A stretch of 64,000 nucleotides of DNA. It comes from Magnetospirillum sp. 64-120 (GTDB taxonomy: Bacteria; Pseudomonadota; Alphaproteobacteria; Rhodospirillales; Magnetospirillaceae). The DNA lies in the NCBI GenBank assembly GCA_001898825.1, contig MKVK01000011.1:480764-544763 (forward strand), read 5' to 3'. Shown one piece after another: positions 29,525 through 37,554 of this stretch. How positions within the stretch are numbered: the stretch's first letter is position 1; every line of letters begins with the position of its first letter. Under the pieces are notes generated by a model. It was given only the letters and a program-made list of their open reading frames with translations, made no database searches and was not told the origin of the DNA. A program made the position numbers and the translations under genes.

Positions 29525-31234
29525 TTACTTGGTCAACACCTTGCGATCGGGCTTGGTGTTGGCCCCCGATTGATAGGGCGGCGGCTTCAGCTTGCGCGGG
29601 TTGGGCACCCGACGATTGCCAAGCGGCTTGATCCGCTGCTCGTAGGTATAATGCAGCAAGGCGTGATTGCGGAACAGCCCCAGGTCGCCCCGGAACGATT
29701 CGAAATGGTCGAAGAAGTTGGTCTTCCAGAACATGGCATGCTTTTCGGTGTCGAAGCAGCCGACGCCGTCGACCACGTCGTATTTGACGCTGACGGTGGC
29801 GATGTTGGACACGTCCCAGATGCGCGAAATGCCGAAGCGTTCCGGTTCCTTGAAGATCACCGAGCCGTTGTCCAGCGAGAAACCGCAGGCCAGGATGCGG
29901 TGAACGTTGTCGCGGTTCTTATACAGGAAATCCATGGTTTCCATGTATTCGCGCTCGGTTTCCGAGGGGAAGCCGACGATGATGAACAGGTGGTTCCTGA
30001 TCCCCGCCTTGGTGGAACGGGCCAGCACCTCGGCGACGCCATCAGGCGTGGTGCCCTTGTCCATCAGGTCGATGGTGCGCTGGTTGGCCGATTCCACCCC
30101 CCACAGCAGATAACGGCACCCGCCCTTGTACATGATGTCCAGGACGTCCTGGGTATAGATCAGGTCGGGCTTGGCCAGGGCGTACCAGGTGATGTCGATG
30201 CCCTTGGCGATCAGGTCTTCGGAAATACGGCGGAAGCGGCCGGGCGAGATCATCTCGTCGACGAAGGCGAAACGCTTGACCCCATAGGTGTTGACCATGT
30301 GCTCGATCTCGCCCACCACCCGGTCGGTGTTGGCGGCACGATGGGCGCCGGAATAGGACCGATGGTGGGTGCAGAACGTGCACTTGTCCCAGGCGCAGCC
30401 CTTGGACGACATGATGGGGAACACCGGTTCGGGCTGGAAATAGGACCCAAGGGTATAATCCGAGAAATCCGGATAGGGCTGGGTCTTGAAGTCCACCGAC
30501 GGCGACTTGGGGTTCTTCACCCAGCCGTCGGGGACATCGGCGTCGCGCCAGATCAGGTTGGGAATGCCGTCGAAGCGGGTCTGCCCCCGATCCAAGGCTT
30601 GCAGCAGGTCCAAGAAACCGCCCTCGCCCTCGTTGAAGACGACGAAGTCAATGAACGGGTTGGCGAACACCACCGACGGATGGCAGGCGCTGGTGTAACC
30701 GCCGCCGAAGACGATTTTCACGTCGGGCTTCAGCGCCTTGACGTAATAGGCGATCAGCACCGACGGCATGTATTGTTCGCGGAACATCAGCGAGAAGCCC
30801 ACCACCGACGGGTCGTTGGCCAACAGCTTGCGGGCCGCGTGTTCGGCATAGGCCTTGATGGGCGGCACGTATTCCCCATGGGCGCAGGCCCGTTCGAAGC
30901 CGTCCAGGAAGACGTTTTCCACCTTGCGGATGGTGCTTTCGAAAAAGCGCGACAGACGCAGGTATTCGGCCTCGTTCCAGAACACGTCGCCGCCTTGACG
31001 GAACATGGCGGCGGCCTTGGTGAAGTCGGCATGGGCCTGGGGGGTGAACTGGATGAAGCTTTTCCCCGCCAGGGCGGCGTCGACGAAGGTGTTGTACCAT
31101 TCGGCGTTCAGATCGACGCAAGCAACCTTGAAATCGGAATGTTCCTCGACGAACGCCTTGATGATGGATGGCCCCAACGGCAGGCTGGCCGGAAAGGAAA
31201 ACGGGCAGATAGCGATGTTGACCTGCCGATTCAT
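29525..31234 (-). CDS. B12-binding domain radical SAM protein
   Basis: A 569-residue cobalamin-dependent radical SAM enzyme. The N-terminal half has a B12-binding Rossmann fold (PSVVGFSLMFREQYMPSVLI, then KIVFGGGYTSACH) and the C-terminal half a radical SAM barrel. The [4Fe-4S] cysteines lie in CAWDKCTFC, a CX4CX2C spacing rather than the usual CX3CX2C. The family includes methyltransferases and other modifiers of unactivated carbons. No precursor peptide or obvious substrate gene is nearby; HD and GIY-YIG genes follow. Confidence 0.85.
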   Translation of the reverse strand: MNRQVNIAICPFSFPASLPLGPSIIKAFVEEHSDFKVACVDLNAEWYNTFVDAALAGKSFIQFTPQAHADFTKAAAMFRQGGDVFWNEAEYLRLSRFFESTIRKVENVFLDGFERACAHGEYVPPIKAYAEHAARKLLANDPSVVGFSLMFREQYMPSVLIAYYVKALKPDVKIVFGGGYTSACHPSVVFANPFIDFVVFNEGEGGFLDLLQALDRGQTRFDGIPNLIWRDADVPDGWVKNPKSPSVDFKTQPYPDFSDYTLGSYFQPEPVFPIMSSKGCAWDKCTFCTHHRSYSGAHRAANTDRVVGEIEHMVNTYGVKRFAFVDEMISPGRFRRISEDLIAKGIDITWYALAKPDLIYTQDVLDIMYKGGCRYLLWGVESANQRTIDLMDKGTTPDGVAEVLARSTKAGIRNHLFIIVGFPSETEREYMETMDFLYKNRDNVHRILACGFSLDNGSVIFKEPERFGISRIWDVSNIATVSVKYDVVDGVGCFDTEKHAMFWKTNFFDHFESFRGDLGLFRNHALLHYTYEQRIKPLGNRRVPNPRKLKPPPYQSGANTKPDRKVLTK

Positions 31235-31416
31235 GGGCTTCCTCGATCAGACAAAGGGGCAAACGTCCCGCACCTTAGCTTGTCCTGGAATCCATCTCAA
31301 CAACTGGACTTGTGTGGTTTTTCAGGGCGCGACACGACACCCCACCAAGTCTGGTAGGTACATGAAAGACCCCAAAAGGCTTAGGCTCGCTCAACCATGC
31401 CAAGGAGGGGTCGAAG

Positions 31417-31575
31417 ATGAACGAAGCCAAAAGCCGCAGCGAGAACGCCCGCGCCATCAAGCACTGCCTGGATTATCTGGCCCGCGAAGCCCGCGACGCC
31501 GACCTGCGCGAGTTGGCCGAACTGATCGAGGTGGCCGGCCTGGCCGCCGAAGACGTCAGCAACCCCCTTCACTGA
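31417..31575 (+). CDS. Small helical protein, 52 residues
   Basis: An unannotated short gene with a strong ribosome-binding site (AAGGAGG, eight-base spacer) and a clean stop, followed by a perfect terminator. The product begins MNEAKSRSENARAIKHCLDY and continues LAREARDADLRELAELIEVA, predicted as amphipathic helices. It resembles the small protein encoded convergently at 31631-31819 (13 identities over 31 aligned residues by eye). I do not recognise the family. Its place opposite luxI suggests a link to quorum sensing, which is only inference. Confidence 0.7.
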   Translation: MNEAKSRSENARAIKHCLDYLAREARDADLRELAELIEVAGLAAEDVSNPLH

Positions 31576-31593
31576 TCCTCGCCCCCGTGTCGC

Positions 31594-31624
31594 AAGGCCC
31601 GCTTTCCCCGGGAAAGCGGGCCTT
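31594..31624. terminator. Bidirectional terminator between the two small paralogous genes
   Basis: A perfect 15-bp stem (AAGGCCCGCTTTCCC / GGGAAAGCGGGCCTT) around a single base, flanked by AA and TT. It lies between convergent genes, so it probably stops transcripts from both sides. Confidence 0.8.
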
Positions 31625-31630
31625 GTCGCG

Positions 31631-31819
31631 TCAGTGATGCAGCTTGGCGGCGAAACGGGCGATTTCCGCCGCTTCGATGCCCAGGACCTGGATGGATTCC
31701 GCCAGATCGGACAATCCCAGGGCGCGGGCCTTGCTGGCCAGCGCCTCCAGCGCCTGACCCAGGATGGCGGCGTCGCCGGCCAGCGGCCCCGCCCCCCGAC
31801 TCTGCAGACCGCCGTCCAT
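31631..31819 (-). CDS. Small helical protein downstream of luxI, 62 residues
   Basis: The ATG at 31819 overlaps the luxI stop (TGATG), so it is translationally coupled to the AHL synthase; a GTG one codon earlier is also possible. The product is helical, with LEALASKARALGLSDLAESI then VLGIEAAEIARFAAKLHH, and resembles the 52-residue protein on the opposite strand. No known domain recognised. The coupling suggests a role with the LuxI system, such as a modulator or structural partner, which remains untested. Confidence 0.65.
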   Translation of the reverse strand: MDGGLQSRGAGPLAGDAAILGQALEALASKARALGLSDLAESIQVLGIEAAEIARFAAKLHH

Positions 31820-32442
31820 CACGCGGCCTCGGCGGCGTGGTCATGGCGCCGCAGCACCGAACCGGAAATGGCACATTTCGCCCGGGCGCTGGCCAGGGCC
31901 TGCTCGCTCACCTCGATCTCGGCCGCCGCCACCGGATAATCGGTGAGCGTCCGGCTTTCCCCCAGGAAACGGAACTTGCACCCGGCACCGCCGATGGTGC
32001 GGCGAATGATCAGATGCGGCATCAGCACCAGATAGCGGTCGATGCCCATGGACAGGCCGAATTCCAAGCAGCCCAGGACGATTTCAGCGGCAACCCGCCG
32101 CTTGACCGTCGGGTCAAGGTCGTCGTCGATGCCGAAACGGGTGGCTTCCCACACTTGGCTGGACACCGGCACGTCGTCGCCCAGCAAGTCGGGCCACAAT
32201 TCCTTCAGCATGTAAGGCCGGGTGGTGGGGATCAGTCGGGCCACACCGTTGACCTGACCTCCGGGATGACGGTGGATCAGGTACGTGGCGGCCGGCGTGT
32301 CGAACTGATCGTATTCCATGCCATCATGGCTGGGAACGCTCCACCCATTACGTTCAACGAAACACTTATGCCGCAACCGATGGTGGGCGGCGAGTGAATC
32401 GCCAAATACGTGTGAGTTCGCCCAAGTCACAACCTCAATCAT
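31819..32442 (-). CDS. LuxI-type acyl-homoserine-lactone synthase
   Basis: Makes AHL autoinducers from S-adenosylmethionine and acyl-ACP/CoA. The 207 residues carry the LuxI invariant residues at canonical positions: Arg24, Phe28, Trp34, Asp45, Asp48 and Arg69, plus VWEATRF with the Glu/Arg pair. The ATG at 32442 follows AGGAGG. An inverted repeat and AT-rich promoter lie in the 81-bp gap to the luxR homologue, so luxI is probably regulated by it. The acyl chain cannot be predicted. Confidence 0.92.
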   Translation of the reverse strand: MIEVVTWANSHVFGDSLAAHHRLRHKCFVERNGWSVPSHDGMEYDQFDTPAATYLIHRHPGGQVNGVARLIPTTRPYMLKELWPDLLGDDVPVSSQVWEATRFGIDDDLDPTVKRRVAAEIVLGCLEFGLSMGIDRYLVLMPHLIIRRTIGGAGCKFRFLGESRTLTDYPVAAAEIEVSEQALASARAKCAISGSVLRRHDHAAEAA

Positions 32443-32466
32443 CTACCCCTCCTGGCGCATCTCGTA

Positions 32467-32478
32467 TCTGGCACCAGA
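32467..32478. promoter_or_regulatory. Inverted repeat between luxR and luxI, possible operator
   Basis: TCTGG-CA-CCAGA lies 25-36 bp upstream of the luxI ATG. It has CTG/CAG arms like a lux box but a four-base interval rather than the usual ten, so it may be a different operator. A TAATACT-like -10 for luxI lies just upstream on the minus strand. Confidence 0.35.
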
Positions 32479-32523
32479 AGAAGACGAATCGAGTATTATT
32501 ACATCCTGCCAAGGTTGAGAGGT

Positions 32524-33252
32524 TTACGGGACGATCAATCCCATGCGAATAGCCTTGACGATGGCGAGCACGCGCGTCGAAGCCTTCAATTTGCTCATGG
32601 CGTTCTTCAGATGAAAATTCACCGTGTTGTCCGAGATGTTCAGGATCATCCCGATGTCCCACGACGACTTTCCGCGAGCCGACCAGATCAGGCATTCGCG
32701 TTCACGGCTGGTCAGCGACACCGGTGCACCAGGGGCGCCCGGATGCTTCAATCCCACCAGCACGGTATGGGCCTGGACAACCAGCATGTTGACCACCGAC
32801 AACGAGCGGCGGTGGTCGATGTCCAGATAGGGCGTGGCGATAGAGGCCACGAACACTTCGCCGGCAGGACCGTGGATGGGCACGGTGATGCCGTCCACCA
32901 GCCCAGCGTCGCCGGCTTCGTTGAACATGCGGCGCTGAACTCCGCTCAGGTCCTGCAGGTCCGACCAGCGATAGGGAATGCGGGCCAGACTGGCCCGCGT
33001 CACCACCGGGTCGATGGTGACGTAGTTGTTCTCGAAATAATGGGTCTGCCATTGCTCGGGATAATCGACGATGACCGCCGGAATGGTCTCGTCGTCCAGC
33101 GACCTTTCGGGGTCGCCGAAGGATCCGCAGGCCATATAGGCAAACCCGAACTGCCCCAGGGCCGATTTCAGTTCCGCCACCAGTTCCGGCGTGGACTCGG
33201 CTTGCAAGGTGCGTTCGATGAAATCGCCAAAACGAAACGAGTCACCGACCAT
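32524..33252 (-). CDS. LuxR-family AHL receptor/transcription regulator
   Basis: A 242-residue regulator with an N-terminal autoinducer-binding domain and C-terminal LuxR helix-turn-helix (LTSRERECLIWSARGKSSWDI, then NTVNFHLKNAMSKL). The ligand-contact set is complete: Trp and Tyr in EQWQTHYFENNY, Asp-Pro in TIDPVV, and the second Trp in IPYRWSDL. The ATG at 33252 follows GAGG; a GTG five codons earlier is possible. It is adjacent to luxI in the same direction, forming a cognate pair. Confidence 0.9.
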   Translation of the reverse strand: MVGDSFRFGDFIERTLQAESTPELVAELKSALGQFGFAYMACGSFGDPERSLDDETIPAVIVDYPEQWQTHYFENNYVTIDPVVTRASLARIPYRWSDLQDLSGVQRRMFNEAGDAGLVDGITVPIHGPAGEVFVASIATPYLDIDHRRSLSVVNMLVVQAHTVLVGLKHPGAPGAPVSLTSRERECLIWSARGKSSWDIGMILNISDNTVNFHLKNAMSKLKASTRVLAIVKAIRMGLIVP

Positions 33253-33335
33253 GTTACCTCGCACCACCCACGAGTTTTACACCTTCACCGCGTATGGTAT
33301 ACACACCCAGACCACCAATCAATCTTGCGTGTGCG

Positions 33336-33749
33336 ATGAACCGGCCAGATAGCGTGGAAAAAGTTCCCAGCCCCATGGACGCCCATCTGGGGATGCGAAT
33401 CAGGGGCAGGCGTCAAAGCCTGGAGATGACACCCCAGGACCTGTCACGCGCATTGGCCGTTGACGACGATTCCGTGACAAGAATGGAAACGGGATTGCAA
33501 CGCCTCAGCGCCTGTCAGTTGCACAGGCTGTCCCAGGTGCTGGACGTCCCCATCAGCTATTTCTTCGAAAACGCCCCACGGGAACAAGATATCGGATTTC
33601 CGGGCACCGCCTTCGCCGCCCCCCTTGCCGCCGAAGACGAAGACAGCCTGGAAACGCTGGATCTGCTGCGCGCCTTCCTGGCCATCAGCGATGCCGAAAA
33701 GCGCAAGCGGGTCACCCAACTGGCCCAGGAACTGGCCGGCACCAGCTAG
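33336..33749 (+). CDS. XRE-family transcription regulator, divergent member
   Basis: Helix-turn-helix regulator of about 137 residues. It aligns over its length with the neighbour at 33839-34330 (LSQVLDVPISYFFENA against LSRVLDVPVSFFFDDM; similar C-termini). The HTH region (LSRALAVDDDSVTRMETGLQ) is less canonical, so DNA specificity should differ. Start uncertain: ATGs at 33294, 33336 and 33375 all lack a strong ribosome-binding site; 33336 is a compromise. It is transcribed divergently from luxR, sharing an 83-bp control region. Confidence 0.75.
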   Translation: MNRPDSVEKVPSPMDAHLGMRIRGRRQSLEMTPQDLSRALAVDDDSVTRMETGLQRLSACQLHRLSQVLDVPISYFFENAPREQDIGFPGTAFAAPLAAEDEDSLETLDLLRAFLAISDAEKRKRVTQLAQELAGTS

Positions 33750-33793
33750 GCTTTTAAACCGGGCTGATCCCGTATCACGGCTCTAGACATGAA

Positions 33794-33825
33794 AAAGGCC
33801 GCGACGTCACTGCGTCGCGGCCTTT
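33794..33825. terminator. Bidirectional terminator between two convergent XRE genes
   Basis: A perfect 13-bp stem AAAGGCCGCGACG / CGTCGCGGCCTTT with six-base loop. It is preceded by AA and followed by GTC on plus, and by TT on minus, so it should serve both convergent regulators. Confidence 0.85.
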
Positions 33826-33838
33826 GTCAAGGTATGGC

Positions 33839-34330
33839 TTATTCCGAGACCGAGTCGCTGACCGCGCCCAAGGCCTTGGCCAGATCCAGGACGCGCTTGC
33901 GCACCTGGGGATCGGTGATGCGGTAATAAGCCCGGACCAGTTCCAGGGTTTCGCGCTTGGTCATGGGATCGGCTTCGAATCCGGCCGGTTCCTCGGACAG
34001 GCCCGAGATCAGACGCGGCGACAGGGATTCCACTTCTTCGGACATGTCGTCGAAGAAAAAGCTGACCGGCACGTCCAACACGCGCGACAGGTCGAAAAGA
34101 CGCGAAGCGCCGACGCGATTGGCGCCGCGTTCGTACTTCTGCACCTGCTGGAAGGTCAACCCCAAAGCCTCGCCCAACTTTTCCTGGCTCATCCCCATCA
34201 GGGTTCGGCGCAGACGCACCCGGGCGCCCACGTGAACGTCGATCGGGTTGGGCTTGCCGGCAGGCGTCCGCCCGCGGCTGGACACCTTGCGGGTCGAGGT
34301 TTTCACGGAAACAGTGGCAGTTGATGTCAT
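33839..34330 (-). CDS. PraR-like XRE-family transcription regulator
   Basis: A 163-residue helix-turn-helix protein. The segment PNPIDVHVGARVRLRRTLMG followed by MSQEKLGEALGLTFQQVQKY and LSRVLDVPVSFFFDDM closely resembles rhizobial PraR, a repressor of quorum-sensing genes and biofilm functions. The ATG at 34330 has AGGAAA upstream with an eight-base spacer. Its position two genes from luxR/luxI makes a quorum-sensing role plausible, though the family is also found elsewhere. The N-terminal 28 residues are a Ser/Thr/Arg-rich tail. Confidence 0.85.
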   Translation of the reverse strand: MTSTATVSVKTSTRKVSSRGRTPAGKPNPIDVHVGARVRLRRTLMGMSQEKLGEALGLTFQQVQKYERGANRVGASRLFDLSRVLDVPVSFFFDDMSEEVESLSPRLISGLSEEPAGFEADPMTKRETLELVRAYYRITDPQVRKRVLDLAKALGAVSDSVSE

Positions 34331-34496
34331 ATGTGCAATTTCCTGTGGCTGAATGCCCCACAACCCTATTTTCGCTACTTTTGGCATCAATAGCAACCTC
34401 TTGTTGCACATGGATGCAAACTTTTGTTTTATTCCGCCTGAATGCGTGACACCAATTCTGGGCACGGCACAAAGCGTTCGGCACTAAAGATTGAAT

Positions 34497-34946
34497 TCAT
34501 TTCCGGGAAATGAAATTGATGACCAAAATCAACGCCGCGTCGACAGATTGACTGACGGCGTCATCCATCCCCTCTCCGGCGGAAAAGTCGGCGCCTTCGA
34601 TACCGATGATCCGCATGCGGGGCGGCAATTCACCAAGGACCGACGCCAAAGCCAAAGCCTCGCCCACACCGAAGACATGGCTTCCCTTGGGAAAGCAGGT
34701 GGCGGGAACCGTTGCCGGATCGTCCCAATGGCGCACTTCGCCCGCCGGACCGCCGCCGCAGGTGGCGTCCACCAGAACCACCGCCGAATACCCCCGCCAG
34801 CGCGCCATCAAGTCGGTGCCTTCCCCGTGATGGTGAAGGACGACCACATGACCCAGACCAAGGTCGGCCACCCGGTCCGCCACCCGCAGCCCCACCGCGT
34901 CGTCGCGGCGGTACGGGTGGCCGATCCCGATGACCAGAACGCTCAT
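34497..34946 (-). CDS. Hydrogenase maturation protease (HycI/HupD family)
   Basis: Endopeptidase that removes the C-terminal tail of [NiFe]-hydrogenase large subunits after metal insertion. The 149 residues include the N-terminal GIGHPYRRDDAVGLRV (metal-binding Asp), VLVDATCGGG and SHVFGVGEALALA. No hydrogenase subunit is in this window. It overlaps by 4 bp the HExxH gene upstream, so the two are made together. Confidence 0.8.
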   Translation of the reverse strand: MSVLVIGIGHPYRRDDAVGLRVADRVADLGLGHVVVLHHHGEGTDLMARWRGYSAVVLVDATCGGGPAGEVRHWDDPATVPATCFPKGSHVFGVGEALALASVLGELPPRMRIIGIEGADFSAGEGMDDAVSQSVDAALILVINFISRK

Positions 34947-35605
34947 TCGGCGAACCAGCGGGCAAAAAACGTGTCGTCATCTTCATGGCGCAAACCGCGG
35001 GTGGGCGCGCCGTCGTCGTCGATCAGGTCCATCTGACGCAGCCAGCGGACGATCTTCTTGAAATGGGCGACGTTGTGCAGGGCGACGCCGCCTTCCATCC
35101 AGTTCTGTTCCAAAAAAGCCAGAACCGCCGGCTGCCCCAGTTCGGCTTCCCACAAGATGCCCAGCAACGAACAAAGCGCTTCTTCCACGTCGCGTTCCGG
35201 ACAGAACAGACTTTGCACCGCGTCGGCCTCTTCCCGGCGCCCGCTTTCGGGGCCGCAGCCCAGGCCGAAATCGATGACGTCCCGCCGATGGGGGGCGGCA
35301 CACTGATAATGCGCCACTTCATGGATCAGCACGCTGGGCTCCATCCGGGTGGCGACGTTGACGCCGTCCCAGGTCCAATGGCTTTTGGGGTCCACGTCCA
35401 GAATGCCGAAGCCGAATTGCCGGCACAGCTCCACCCCTTGCGCATGGTGCCGGGGATCGGTGGAAAGCGTCATCAGGTCGCCATCGGGGATCAGCCGGGT
35501 CACACGCCGGAAAACCTTGACCGCCAGGTCGTCATCGGCCAAGGCGGCGGCGAATTCGGGCAAAAGCGGCAGCAACGTACCGTGGTCGACGGGGGTCAAC
35601 ATCAT
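34943..35605 (-). CDS. Hypothetical protein with an HExxH metalloprotease-like motif
   Basis: A 220-residue cytoplasmic protein with no signal peptide. The zinc-binding motif His-Glu-Val-Ala-His is at 95-99 (SVLIHEVAHYQ), followed by conserved-looking Cys, His and Asp (CAAPHRRDVIDFGLGCG). The Glu-rich region after that could supply the third ligand. I do not recognise the family; it recalls EpmC-like and minigluzincin-type folds but without clear homology. Coupling to a hydrogenase-maturation protease suggests a proteolytic or maturation role, which is inference. Confidence 0.6.
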   Translation of the reverse strand: MMLTPVDHGTLLPLLPEFAAALADDDLAVKVFRRVTRLIPDGDLMTLSTDPRHHAQGVELCRQFGFGILDVDPKSHWTWDGVNVATRMEPSVLIHEVAHYQCAAPHRRDVIDFGLGCGPESGRREEADAVQSLFCPERDVEEALCSLLGILWEAELGQPAVLAFLEQNWMEGGVALHNVAHFKKIVRWLRQMDLIDDDGAPTRGLRHEDDDTFFARWFAE

Positions 35606-35781
35606 GACGAAAAGGTCTCTGTTCTACGGCCTGTTTCCCAAGACGCGCATGTCTACCCCCGACGGACGTCGTTTCGCAAGAATGATCTGCGACTAAATGA
35701 TCAAGGTTTTCTTGCCTTTGGGCAATTGCCAACGCCCCCCCTAGGCTCCAGCATAAGGTAACATCGCACTCTTATCTAACA

Positions 35782-35803
35782 GGCTGCGGAAAAACTCGCA
35801 GCC
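35782..35803 (-). terminator. Hairpin downstream of the methyltransferase gene
   Basis: Stem GGCTGCG/CGCAGCC with an A-rich 8-base loop (T-rich on the minus strand), 6 bp after the stop codon. It lacks a trailing U-run and may only stabilise the 3' end. The 203-bp gap 35606-35808 otherwise shows no gene. Confidence 0.4.
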
Positions 35804-35808
35804 CCCGG

Positions 35809-36486
35809 CTAGACCTTGACCAGCAGGTTCACCCGCATGGGCTGGTCGAATTCCATGGCGCCTTCGCCGTTGGGGCGGCCGTTGGCGGCGTAAAGCGCCC
35901 GCATCTGTTCGTCCATGGCGGCGAAGCGTTCCTCGCGTTCATGGTTGGCGGAAACGATGCGATCACGGAACGCCTCGTAGGTCTTCAGCGTCACCGTGTG
36001 CAGGTAAAGGATTTCGTCCTTCATCTGGAATCCGTCGGCCTGACGCAGGCAAGCCAGGGCCTGGGCGCGGACCTGGGTTTCATCGTCCACCGGCCGGCAG
36101 GTCTCGAAGAACTTGCCCTCGGCCACCGGTTCCGAGACATAGACCATGCCGCCGGGCACCAGCACGCGGTGGGCCTCGGCCAGGGCTTGGGCCATGTGTT
36201 CGGCCGGGATGTGGTGCAGGGAATTGAAGAACACCACCATGTCGGCGCTGCCGTCCTCGGCCGGCAGGGCCTGGCCGACGCCTTCGACGATGCGTTCGTC
36301 GGACACCTTGTCGGCCTTCCACGCCTTGGCCAGCTGGCGGGGCGAACATTCCACCCCCAGGACATGGGCGCCGTTCCTGGCCATCAGCCGGGTCAGGTTG
36401 CCATCGCCGCATCCCACGTCGATGACCCGCTTGCCTTCCAGGTCCAGGGTCTCGACAATCACGTCGGCGTTACGGCGGCGCTGCAT
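35809..36486 (-). CDS. Class I SAM-dependent methyltransferase
   Basis: A 225-residue methyltransferase with motif I VIDVGCGDGNLTRLM, the acidic VLGVECS end of strand 2, and the DMVVFFNSLHHIPAE motif of UbiE/COQ5-like enzymes. The substrate is unknown. The ATG at 36486 is chosen because GGAGAGTGAAC precedes it; a longer upstream frame runs into the YdcF gene on the other strand. It is divergent from ydcF with a 49-bp gap. Confidence 0.82.
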   Translation of the reverse strand: MQRRRNADVIVETLDLEGKRVIDVGCGDGNLTRLMARNGAHVLGVECSPRQLAKAWKADKVSDERIVEGVGQALPAEDGSADMVVFFNSLHHIPAEHMAQALAEAHRVLVPGGMVYVSEPVAEGKFFETCRPVDDETQVRAQALACLRQADGFQMKDEILYLHTVTLKTYEAFRDRIVSANHEREERFAAMDEQMRALYAANGRPNGEGAMEFDQPMRVNLLVKV

Positions 36487-36535
36487 GTTCACTCTCCATG
36501 GCAATTGACCTGGGAAGGCATATAAGGAAACACCG

Positions 36536-37024
36536 ATGGATGTCGAGTTCCAATGCGCCATCGTGCTGGGCGCCAAGGTCATGGACGACGGCGCCCCCTC
36601 GCCCGCTTTGGCCCGCCGCGTCGCCCATGCCGTGACCTTGGCGCGGGCAGGAATGGTGGACAACCTGCTGATGAGCGGCGGCCCGGTCAGCCATCCCGTC
36701 CCCGAAGCCCATGTCATGCGCGCCCTGGCCGTCGCCGCCGGCATCGCGCCGGATCGGGTTCATGTGGAAGACCGGTCGCGCAACACCATCGACAACGCGC
36801 GCAAGTCGGCGCCGATCGTGTCCGCCCAAGGCTGGGACCGGCTGCTGCTGGTCACCGACAGCTTTCATCTGCCCCGTGCCCGGCTGATCTTTGCCGCCCA
36901 TGGACTGAAAGTGGCGGTGTCCGGCGCCCGCCCCGACCGGCCCAGCACCGAATGGGTGTTGGCCCATCTGCGGGAAGTCCCGGCGATGATCAAGACGCTG
37001 GCCCGGCTATACGTGATCGGCTGA
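36536..37024 (+). CDS. YdcF-family (DUF218) protein
   Basis: A 162-residue DUF218 domain protein with the characteristic AIVLGAKVMDDGAPS start, LLMSGGPVSHP, DRSRNTIDNARKS and LLVTDSFHLPRARLIF. Family members bind SAM or act in envelope polysaccharide metabolism. There is no TM helix here, unlike SanA and ElyC. Its 3' end overlaps the convergent response-regulator gene by 18 bp. Confidence 0.85.
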   Translation: MDVEFQCAIVLGAKVMDDGAPSPALARRVAHAVTLARAGMVDNLLMSGGPVSHPVPEAHVMRALAVAAGIAPDRVHVEDRSRNTIDNARKSAPIVSAQGWDRLLLVTDSFHLPRARLIFAAHGLKVAVSGARPDRPSTEWVLAHLREVPAMIKTLARLYVIG

Positions 37025-37438
37025 CGGATCGGGAACGCCGGGCAGCGGCGCCTGCGGGTCGACCAGGCAGGCATCCCGCAAGGCCTGGACGATGGTGGCG
37101 GTCAAGATGGCCGAGTTCACCGGCTTGGACAGGAAGCGGACACTGGGGCCGACGCGCAAATCCGAGGTTTGCTGGGTCCAGTGCCCCGACAACACCACCA
37201 CCGCCACATGGGGGAACTGGTCGTAAAGCCGGCGGATCAGGGTTTCGCCATCCATCGCCGGCATGGCGATGTCGGTCACCACCACCGCCACCGGCTGGGT
37301 CAAGAGCATGTCCAACGCCTGTTGGCCGCTGGTGGCGTAAAGCATGGTCCAATGGCCTTCCATCTTGTGCAGCCCTCGGCGGATGCCGGACAAGACGTTG
37401 GGTTCGTCGTCGACGAACAGGATCACCGGGGCGGTCAT
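37007..37438 (-). CDS. Response regulator, receiver domain only
   Basis: A 143-residue protein with one receiver domain: acidic pair FVDDEP, phospho-acceptor Asp in VVTDIAMPAMDG, Thr/Ser in VLSGHW and the conserved Lys in FLSKPVN. The 15-residue tail has no output domain. The ATG at 37438 fits MTAPVILFVDDEP; longer upstream sequence overlaps the citramalate synthase control region. No partner kinase adjacent. Confidence 0.85.
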   Translation of the reverse strand: MTAPVILFVDDEPNVLSGIRRGLHKMEGHWTMLYATSGQQALDMLLTQPVAVVVTDIAMPAMDGETLIRRLYDQFPHVAVVVLSGHWTQQTSDLRVGPSVRFLSKPVNSAILTATIVQALRDACLVDPQAPLPGVPDPSADHV

Positions 37439-37554
37439 GGCGGGTCTCCTGGACCAGAGGCATAACCGGGAAATCATGTCATAGGACCCATGGCATGGGC
37501 ATAATTTTTCGCAAGCCATCGCGGCTCGGCGCCTGCCGGCCCATCGTGTTTCGG

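Noticed and set aside
32467-32478. Canonical lux box upstream of luxI
   Set aside because: Arms CTG/CAG are only four bases apart instead of about ten, so it was recorded as an unassigned inverted repeat rather than a lux box.
35770-35803. IS terminal remnant (CTAACAGGCTGCGGAAAAACTC-like end) after the methyltransferase
   Set aside because: Resembles ends of some insertion sequences, but no partner end or transposase sequence is nearby; a simple 3' hairpin explains it.
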